Below, piece by piece: positions 57,601 through 64,000 of a stretch of 64,000 nt of DNA; within the stretch, counting starts at the first letter, position 1; each line of letters starts with the position of its first letter. The DNA comes from Nemertoderma westbladi (Eukaryota; Xenacoelomorpha; Nemertodermatida; Nemertodermatidae), in contig JAUCBJ010004973.1 in NCBI GenBank assembly GCA_032718475.1, positions 1-64,000 of the forward strand, given 5' to 3'. The notes under the pieces were generated by a model that saw nothing but the letters and a program-made list of their open reading frames with translations, searched no databases and had not been told where the DNA came from. The translations under genes were made by a program, and so were the position numbers.

Positions 57601-58877
57601 TCACAAAGTATGTCACGCAAAATTTCCCGAATTGTGAACCCCCCTCCCGCTGTGATAAAGAGTCACGCAAGCTCGAACCACCCCCCCCCCCCCCCCCCCC
57701 CCCTCTGACGCATACATTCTAATTATACAATCGGTGTAATACAAATTAATGTGCATTTTTTTGCGGCCGATTATAGGTCAGCTAATAAGTATTCCGTATA
57801 CAATATTACATGATACTATTATTTATTTTATTATCTGACATTTTATTACAGCTACAATCAGAGGTACAAAAACCGACGGCTCAAATGAGTCGCTACTCAA
57901 CTGAAAGTATGTGCCACTCTGGCACAAAGGTTCTATATTTTACTGACAAAACCGTCACCCCATTCATGGCGACAATTCCGAAACGGTTAGTACATAGAAT
58001 AAATGTTCTCGAAAATGTATACAAACATAAGAAACATCGAACTTAATTTATTTATGATTTATTTTGGTGTTTATTTCGGGGTTCGACTAGGTTATTCTAC
58101 AGTACAGTATGCATGTTTATCAACATACTGTATCAATGAAAAAGTTATGTATAGTGGTAAATATAAGTCTTGGGGTGAGAAAAATGTTATGGAATCAGCA
58201 CACAGTGGAATTATCTCAGCAATTAAATCATCGGGGCTGGTATACCTTAGACCTCAATTATACTGAAGTATTTTACTTGAAAATAATTTAATAAATTGTC
58301 TGTGTTAATTAATTAATACACAGACTAAAATTGCTAACTCATAATGTCAATCGCAAATCACAGCATCACTTTTGAAGTCACATATGATCATGACCAATCA
58401 ACTCGAACCTAATGCACATATAGAGACAGAGTTGGATTTTTGTTTTTCGTGATTTGTTCCTGATTTGTATCGGTAGATTTGTACGTGTCCGGCGAATTTT
58501 TCAACTTATATCATTATGCAACATAAATCCAAATGTGGTCAATAAACAAATACTGAGTTACCCATATCACACCAACCACTAGTCTCTCAACAACGCTATC
58601 ATATCATAACGGTACACAAATAGTGCGGTACATTAGAGTGACACGGCCTTATACATTTCACATTATAATCTGTATTATATTTCCCTTTATTATGTTTAGC
58701 TTGGGAGAGATTGTACTTCAGGACTTTAAGTCGTTATACGGACGCGAAGGCCAGTACCGGTACCACTTTAAAGCTCTTGATCCTGAGTTCGGTACAGTGA
58801 AGGAAGAGATATTCGATGACAACGACATACTTCCGGGATGGGAAGGGAAGATTGTAGCTTGGGTGGAGGACGAATGA
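45539..58877 (+). CDS. DIXDC1: Dixin (DIX domain-containing 1), ten-exon gene model
   Basis: Coding exons: 45539-45616 (tentative), 47263-47521, 47806-48195, 49785-49918, 50735-50863, 50993-51151, 52943-53131, 57152-57490, 57852-57985, 58700-58877. All junctions are GT..AG and phases agree, giving 1989 nt or about 662 residues; human dixin long form is of similar length (683). Domains: CH about 27-135 ([45 protein letters not shown]); Ser/Thr-rich linker to about 240; coiled coil about 260-446; Pro/Ser stretch in exon 8; DIX domain about 583-662 ([46 protein letters not shown]). Known role: cytoplasmic Wnt/beta-catenin modulator that joins Dishevelled and Axin through DIX polymerisation and binds actin. 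Introns 1, 4, 6 and 7 contain minisatellites. Confidence 0.93.
45700..46145 (+). pseudogene. RTE-X-like LINE remnant in dixin intron 1
   Basis: Phrases on + match the RT of the LINE at 18989-21190: [11 protein letters not shown] with KYLT.VDFAD, then [14 protein letters not shown] and [19 protein letters not shown] in changing frames. The copy is heavily mutated. Confidence 0.75.
46290..46567. repeat. 91-bp tandem repeat, three copies, dixin intron 1
   Basis: GGCAGATGAATCGGCCAGTC and AATTTGCAGGTACATCGTAC recur at a 91-bp spacing (46381 and 46472); the first copy is slightly diverged. Confidence 0.9.
46608..46948. repeat. 13-bp minisatellite, about 26 copies, dixin intron 1
   Basis: Almost perfect tandem of CGACGGGACCTAC. 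All but one unit are identical (AACGACGGG near 46908). Because 13 is not a multiple of three, the frame cycles through three peptide phrases. Confidence 0.97.
46985..47165 (-). pseudogene. LINE C-terminal remnant in dixin intron 1
   Basis: The minus strand reads [14 protein letters not shown] with flanking WWD and LLLTTKPY sequence; the (T/N)-x-x-H-x-x-F-x-C-P motif is usual near the C-terminus of LINE polyproteins. It is only about 60 codons long. Confidence 0.5.
47263..47521 (+). CDS. DIXDC1: Dixin exon 2, first part of CH domain
   Basis: Acceptor TTCATTTTAG at 47262; reads [18 protein letters not shown] through [20 protein letters not shown] and ends AGAG|GTGGGT in phase 1. The pattern follows vertebrate dixin CH domain closely (WVN.QL..P...VQDLR.DL.DG). 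Confidence 0.92.
47806..48195 (+). CDS. DIXDC1: Dixin exon 3, end of CH domain and Ser-rich linker
   Basis: Acceptor TTTCTTACAG; reads [20 protein letters not shown] and then a polar, Ser/Ala-rich linker to STGGTQSTI, ending ATAA|GTAAGT in phase 1. Confidence 0.92.
48196..49784. other. Dixin intron 3, no element identified
   Basis: Contains a poly-C run at about 48367-48385 and a 28-bp direct repeat (AAGAAG..CCTAA.GGTCTTCTAAT) near 49337-49392. No other feature. Confidence 0.5.
49785..49918 (+). CDS. DIXDC1: Dixin exon 4
   Basis: Acceptor [29 protein letters not shown] followed by [11 protein letters not shown] and donor CTG|GTGAGA, phase 0. The start of the coiled-coil region is here. Confidence 0.85.
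50037..50222 (+). mobile_element. tRNA-derived SINE (family 2) in dixin intron 4
   Basis: A box-like TACCGCAGTTGG (50046-50057) and B box GTTCGAGCC (50096-50104) are followed by TTTCATCCACTCGGGTCGAT and AAAATGAGTACCCA (50125-50158). That central phrase resembles the conserved domain shared by SINEs of molluscs and other invertebrates. The tail runs into the 38-bp array. Confidence 0.75.
50236..50690. repeat. 38-bp minisatellite, 12 copies, dixin intron 4
   Basis: GC-rich units with GGGTCGCCTCCGGCCTCGAC and GTTTGTCTGCTTACTTC. The array begins a few bases after the SINE, whose tail shares the word TCGGGT. ORFs on + are artefacts. Confidence 0.95.
50735..50863 (+). CDS. DIXDC1: Dixin exon 5
   Basis: Acceptor [29 protein letters not shown] then [10 protein letters not shown], donor CTG|GTAAGC, phase 0. 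The exon is 43 codons. Confidence 0.85.
50993..51151 (+). CDS. DIXDC1: Dixin exon 6, coiled coil
   Basis: Acceptor [29 protein letters not shown] to [13 protein letters not shown], donor AAT|GTGAGT, phase 0. Heptad-like spacing of Leu/Ile is visible. Confidence 0.88.
51384..52822. repeat. 45-bp minisatellite, 32 copies, dixin intron 6
   Basis: Units contain TTAGTCATTCAGTGATAGAA and TACATCCGTTATTGTGACTG, with variant positions GTTAGTC/GTTAGCC and TTCAGTG/TCCAGTG. The latter variant alternates with the normal unit over the last 400 bp, a sign of two-unit duplication. The 373-codon ORF (15-residue period) is a by-product of 45 being divisible by three. Confidence 0.97.
52943..53131 (+). CDS. 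DIXDC1: Dixin exon 7, coiled coil
   Basis: Acceptor [31 protein letters not shown] to ANDRLRMSE, donor GAG|GTGAGT, phase 0. The last 22 bases plus the next 19 intronic bases form a diverged first unit of the intron 7 minisatellite. Confidence 0.9.
53110..57116. repeat. 41-bp minisatellite, about 97 copies, seeded by a splice donor (dixin intron 7)
   Basis: Units contain TGATGGGTTGAGGATAGG followed by TGAGGTAAGTTAGAGGAAGG. The first recognisable unit, 53110-53150, spans the exon 7/intron 7 junction and matches the consensus at about 31 of 41 positions with no gap. Most units keep AGGTAAGT, a consensus 5' splice site, at the position equivalent to the real donor; some have changed it to GGTACGT or GCTAAGT. 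Variant blocks are shared between about 53.96-54.3 kb and 55.5-55.8 kb, implying a large internal duplication. The array fills almost the entire intron. Confidence 0.95.
57152..57490 (+). CDS. DIXDC1: Dixin exon 8, Pro/Ser-rich and helical segment
   Basis: Acceptor [27 protein letters not shown], later [19 protein letters not shown] and [18 protein letters not shown], donor CAG|GTGAGT, phase 0. Confidence 0.9.
57590..57703. other. Possible small element and poly-C run, dixin intron 8
   Basis: GGGGGGCGTTCACAAAGTATG followed by TCACGC, and AATTGTGAACCCCCC 40 bp later, form an imperfect inverted pair. A poly-C run of about 24 bases (57679-57702) follows. It may be a MITE end; weak evidence. Confidence 0.3.
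57852..57985 (+). CDS. DIXDC1: Dixin exon 9, start of DIX domain
   Basis: Acceptor TTTATTACAG; ends [22 protein letters not shown] with donor ACG|GTTAGT in phase 2. The VLYFTD..VTPFM..IPKR block is diagnostic for the dixin DIX domain. Confidence 0.93.
57986..58699. other. Dixin intron 9, no element identified
   Basis: AT-rich intron; short ORFs here (for example 58003-58266) show no motif. Confidence 0.5.
58700..58877 (+). CDS. DIXDC1: Dixin exon 10, end of DIX domain and stop
   Basis: Acceptor [58 protein letters not shown] and TGA at 58875-58877. Very close to vertebrate dixin. Confidence 0.95.
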
Positions 58878-59336
58878 ATAGAAACCACTGGGACTGAATG
58901 GAGGCGAGATAATGCTCGGAATAGGCGGAGAGACTCGGGGTGGGGTTCAATAATCATCTCTGTAAAACTCAGTGGCAGTTATATTACATTATTTCTACTT
59001 TCTATTACTTTATTTATTTCAACTTTTCGACCTGTGCAGCACATAATATTTATTATATTTAATACTTTATTTAAATTTTCTAATGCACATTCAAAATGCA
59101 ATTAATATATAGTAAATGTGTTATAAAGATATTTTGATAAATGCGACATTGGGAACTTCTCCATGCTGCTCAAGCCAAACGAGGTTTCCAGTTAGTACCG
59201 ATTGCTCACGCTGCTGTCCTATTGGATGGCCAATCCAAACTTAACAACAGATTTTCCAGTACACCTGACAGCGTAGGCCTACAGTAATATTACTGGTACT
59301 CACTCCGAACTGAATAATAAGCTGCAACCTGCAACA
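58878..59336 (+). other. DIXDC1: Dixin 3' flank, probable 3' UTR
   Basis: AT-rich sequence after the stop codon. No canonical AATAAA was found before the SINE; the transcript end cannot be placed. Confidence 0.4.
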
Positions 59337-59490
59337 ACCTTGGTGTAGTGGTTGCATTGAATTCACATCTCTCGTAGGTCGTGGGTTCGATCCTCGCATT
59401 GGCCAGGGCAGTTTTCATTTCGGCACGAATGCTTTAAAGGGACTAGCCAGGGCGCATCTCTGCCTTGCGTCCTTAAGTGGTAGCTAAATG
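59337..59490 (+). mobile_element. tRNA-derived SINE (family 1), truncated copy
   Basis: A box TGGTGTAGTGG (59341-59351) and B box GGTTCGATCC (59384-59393). It matches the copy at 16559 through GGTAGCTAAATGAG and then breaks off straight into the 32-bp array. Confidence 0.85.
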
Positions 59491-59496
59491 AGCTTA

Positions 59497-62400
59497 AACA
59501 AACTTACCCTGTACTCCTAACTACTTACCACAAACTTACCCTGTACTCCTAACTACTTACAACAAACTTACCCTGTACTCCTAACTACTTACATCAAACT
59601 TACCCTGTACTCCTAACTACTTACAACAAACTTACCCTGTACTCCTAACTACTTACAACAAACTTACCCTGTACTCCTAACTACTTACAACAAACTTACC
59701 CTGTACTCCTAACTACTTACATCAAACTTACCCTGTACTCCTAACTACTTACAACAAACTTACCCTGTACTCCTAACTACTTACATCAAACTTACCCTGT
59801 ACTCCTAACTACTTACAACAAACTTACCCTGTACTCCTAACTACTTACAACAAACTTACCCTGTACTCCTAACTACTTACAACAAACTTACCCTGTACTC
59901 CTAACTACTTACATCAAACTTACCCTGTACTCCTAACTACTTACAACAAACTTACCCTGTACTCCTAACTACTTACAACAAACTTACCCTGTACTCCTAA
60001 CTACTTACAACAAACTTACCCTGTACTCCTAACTACTTACAACAAACTTACCCTGTACTCCTAACTACTTACATCAAACTTACCCTGTACTCCTAACTAC
60101 TTACAACAAACTTACCCTGTACTCCTAACTACTTACAACAAACTTACCCTGTACTCCTAACTACTTACAACAAACTTACCCTGTACTCCTAACTACTTAC
60201 AACAAACTTACCCTGTACTCCTAACTACTTACAACAAACTTACCCTGTACTCCTAACTACTTACAACAAACTTACCCTGTACTCCTAACTACTTACAACA
60301 AACTTACCCTGTACTCCTAACTACTTACAACAAACTTACCCTGTACTCCTAACTACTTACATCAAACTTACCCTGTACTCCTAACTACTTACATCAAACT
60401 TACCCTGTACTCCTAACTACTTACAACAAACTTACCCTGTACTCCTAACTACTTACATCAAACTTACCCTGTACTCCTAACTACTTACAACAAACTTACC
60501 CTGTACTCCTAACTACTTACATCAAACTTACCCTGTACTCCTAACTACTTACAACAAACTTACCCTGTACTCCTAACTACTTACATCAAACTTACCCTGT
60601 ACTCCTAACTACTTACAACAAACTTACCCTGTACTCCTAACTACTTACAACAAACTTACCCTGTACTCCTAACTACTTACAACAAACTTACCCTGTACTC
60701 CTAACTACTTACATCAAACTTACCCTGTACTCCTAACTACTTACAACAAACTTACCCTGTACTCCTAACTACTTACAACAAACTTACCCTGTACTCCTAA
60801 CTACTTACAACAAACTTACCCTGTACTCCTAACTACTTACAACAAACTTACCCTGTACTCCTAACTACTTACAACAAACTTACCCTGTACTCCTAACTAC
60901 TTACAACAAACTTACCCTGTACTCCTAACTACTTACAACAAACTTACCCTGTACTCCTAACTACTTACAACAAACTTACCCTGTACTCCTAACTACTTAC
61001 ATCAAACTTACCCTGTACTCCTAACTACTTACAACAAACTTACCCTGTACTCCTAACTACTTACAACAAACTTACCCTGTACTCCTAACTACTTACATCA
61101 AACTTACCCTGTACTCCTAACTACTTACAACAAACTTACCCTGTACTCCTAACTACTTACATCAAACTTACCCTGTACTCCTAACTACTTACAACAAACT
61201 TACCCTGTACTCCTAACTACTTACATCAAACTTACCCTGTACTCCTAACTACTTACAACAAACTTACCCTGTACTCCTAACTACTTACAACAAACTTACC
61301 CTGTACTCCTAACTACTTACATCAAACTTACCCTGTACTCCTAACTACTTACAACAAACTTACCCTGTACTCCTAACTACTTACAACAAACTTACCCTGT
61401 ACTCCTAACTACTTACAACAAACTTACCCTGTACTCCTAACTACTTACATCAAACTTACCCTGTACTCCTAACTACTTACAACAAACTTACCCTGTACTC
61501 CTAACTACTTACAACAAACTTACCCTGTACTCCTAACTACTTACATCAAACTTACCCTGTACTCCTAACTACTTACAACAAACTTACCCTGTACTCCTAA
61601 CTACTTACAACAAACTTACCCTGTACTCCTAACTACTTACATCAAACTTACCCTGTACTCCTAACTACTTACAACAAACTTACCCTGTACTCCTAACTAC
61701 TTACAACAAACTTACCCTGTACTCCTAACTACTTACAACAAACTTACCCTGTACTCCTAACTACTTACAACAAACTTACCCTGTACTCCTAACTACTTAC
61801 AACAAACTTACCCTGTACTCCTAACTACTTACAACAAACTTACCCTGTACTCCTAACTACTTACATCAAACTTACCCTGTACTCCTAACTACTTACAACA
61901 AACTTACCCTGTACTCCTAACTACTTACAACAAACTTACCCTGTACTCCTAACTACTTACAACAAACTTACCCTGTACTCCTAACTACTTACAACAAACT
62001 TACCCTGTACTCCTAACTACTTACAACAAACTTACCCTGTACTCCTAACTACTTACATCAAACTTACCCTGTACTCCTAACTACTTACAACAAACTTACC
62101 CTGTACTCCTAACTACTTACAACAAACTTACCCTGTACTCCTAACTACTTACATCAAACTTACCCTGTACTCCTAACTACTTACAACAAACTTACCCTGT
62201 ACTCCTAACTACTTACAACAAACTTACCCTGTACTCCTAACTACTTACAACAAACTTACCCTGTACTCCTAACTACTTACAACAAACTTACCCTGTACTC
62301 CTAACTACTTACATCAAACTTACCCTGTACTCCTAACTACTTACAACAAACTTACCCTGTACTCCTAACTACTTACAACAAACTTACCCTGTACTCCTAA

Positions 62401-63650
62401 CTACTTACAACAAACTTACCCTGTACTCCTAACTACTTACATCAAACTTACCCTGTACTCCTAACTACTTACAACAAACTTACCCTGTACTCCTAACTAC
62501 TTACAACAAACTTACCCTGTACTCCTAACTACTTACAACAAACTTACCCTGTACTCCTAACTACTTACAACAAACTTACCCTGTACTCCTAACTACTTAC
62601 AACAAACTTACCCTGTACTCCTAACTACTTACAACAAACTTACCCTGTACTCCTAACTACTTACAACAAACTTACCCTGTACTCCTAACTACTTACAACA
62701 AACTTACCCTGTACTCCTAACTACTTACATCAAACTTACCCTGTACTCCTAACTACTTACAACAAACTTACCCTGTACTCCTAACTACTTACAACAAACT
62801 TACCCTGTACTCCTAACTACTTACAACAAACTTACCCTGTACTCCTAACTACTTACAACAAACTTACCCTGTACTCCTAACTACTTACAACAAACTTACC
62901 CTGTACTCCTAACTACTTACAACAAACTTACCCTGTACTCCTAACTACTTACAACAAACTTACCCTGTACTCCTAACTACTTACATCAAACTTACCCTGT
63001 ACTCCTAACTACTTACAACAAACTTACCCTGTACTCCTAACTACTTACAACAAACTTACCCTGTACTCCTAACTACTTACAACAAACTTACCCTGTACTC
63101 CTAACTACTTACAACAAACTTACCCTGTACTCCTAACTACTTACAACAAACTTACCCTGTACTCCTAACTACTTACAACAAACTTACCCTGTACTCCTAA
63201 CTACTTACAACAAACTTACCCTGTACTCCTAACTACTTACAACAAACTTACCCTGTACTCCTAACTACTTACAACAAACTTACCCTGTACTCCTAACTAC
63301 TTACAACAAACTTACCCTGTACTCCTAACTACTTACAACAAACTTACCCTGTACTCCTAACTACTTACATCAAACTTACCCTGTACTCCTAACTACTTAC
63401 AACAAACTTACCCTGTACTCCTAACTACTTACCACAAACTTACCCTGTACTCCTAACTACTTACAACAAACTTACCCTGTACTCCTAACTACTTACATCA
63501 AACTTACCCTGTACTCCTAACTACTTACATCAAACTTACCCTGCACTCCTAACTACTTACATCAAACTTACACTGTACTCCTAACTACTTACAACAAACT
63601 TAGCCTGTACTCCTAACTACTTACAACAAACTTACACTGTACTCCTAACA
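59497..63650. repeat. 32-bp satellite array, about 130 copies
   Basis: Very homogeneous units with AAACTTACCCTGTACTCC and TAACTACTTAC, and one main polymorphism (ACAAC versus ACATC). Units close to the right end accumulate other changes (CACTGTAC, TAGCCTG, CTGCACTC), as expected at an array edge. The left edge is the SINE break. Confidence 0.97.
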
Positions 63651-64000
63651 GTAGTATAGTCTTGGGCGGCTCGGCGGCAGTTAGACCACACTGACTGGCG
63701 CCAGACTGTCTGGGTGACACCCAATGTCACCCTATGGGTGTCGTTGGCGCCAGACTGTCTGGGTGAATCTCCTAATTAGGCTAATTAGACCCTAATTGAC
63801 AGGTGTCATCAATTAATTAGTACAATTAAACCCTAATAGGTGTCTAATTAGATTGATTATCCTAATTAATCAAACCGTTACGCAATTCTGTCAGTGTTGT
63901 CTAACTGTCGCCTAGAGGCCAAGAGGGTGTCATAAGTGACACCGCAGCTCTTTTATTTATTAATACTTATTTATTTGTACTTAATTTTAATTAATTATTT
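63651..64000. other. Flank with a 21-bp direct repeat and small hairpin
   Basis: GGCGCCAGACTGTCTGGGTG occurs at 63697 and 63746. Between them GACACCCA and TGGGTGTC form a short stem. Then AT-rich sequence rich in CTAATTAG words continues to the window edge. Confidence 0.6.

Noticed and set aside
59497-63650. Telomeric repeat
   Set aside because: The 32-bp unit contains TTACCC words but not TTAGGG-type tandem repeats, and unique sequence follows at both ends.

Overview
The window looks like nuclear DNA of an invertebrate animal, probably marine. It has spliced genes with GT..AG introns, animal-type retroelements (CR1/RTE-X-like LINEs, BEL/Pao, a hAT fragment, tRNA-derived SINEs), AT-rich spacers and many long poly-C/poly-G runs. 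No prokaryotic gene organisation is visible. The species cannot be named from the sequence alone.

There is one clear host gene: a dixin (DIXDC1) orthologue on the + strand at about 45.5-58.9 kb. I reconstruct ten exons with compatible phases, about 662 codons in total, close to the vertebrate long isoform. The order is an N-terminal calponin-homology (CH) domain, a serine-rich linker, a central coiled coil and a C-terminal DIX domain. In vertebrates dixin works in Wnt/Dishevelled-Axin signalling and binds actin. The first exon is tentative; the other nine are well supported.

Layout. 0-4.7 kb: a 34-bp minisatellite, then a CR1-like LINE split by a C-rich inverted-repeat element, a MITE end and the 3' end of a hAT transposon. 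5-8.1 kb: a 40-bp satellite array. 8.1-13.8 kb: mostly unassigned, with a LINE remnant, a perfect hairpin and one possible exon. 13.8-16.5 kb: a 24-bp array ended by a MITE inserted in it. 16.5-23 kb: a SINE, a 28-bp array, a LINE with an intact 733-aa reverse transcriptase ORF (minus strand) and a GC-rich retroelement C-terminus. 23.4-27.2 kb: a 51-bp array with a LINE 3' end inserted. 27.2-32.7 kb: a LINE fragment split by a MITE, and an 850-bp TIR element carrying repeated TGTTCTAGAACA palindromes. 32.7-42.5 kb: a decayed BEL/Pao pol, a decayed LINE and a second, longer copy of the RTE-X-like LINE with tandem 5' units. 42.8-44.7 kb: a broken Ulp1-like protease and tandem duplications. 45.5-58.9 kb: dixin, whose introns hold five minisatellites. 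59.3-63.65 kb: a truncated SINE running into a 32-bp array of about 130 copies.

Six large tandem arrays cover roughly 19 kb, about 30 percent of the window. The most interesting one fills dixin intron 7. Its 41-bp unit appears to derive from the exon 7/intron 7 junction itself, so the intron carries dozens of copies of a strong 5' splice-site motif directly downstream of the real one, and an in-frame stop follows the real donor.
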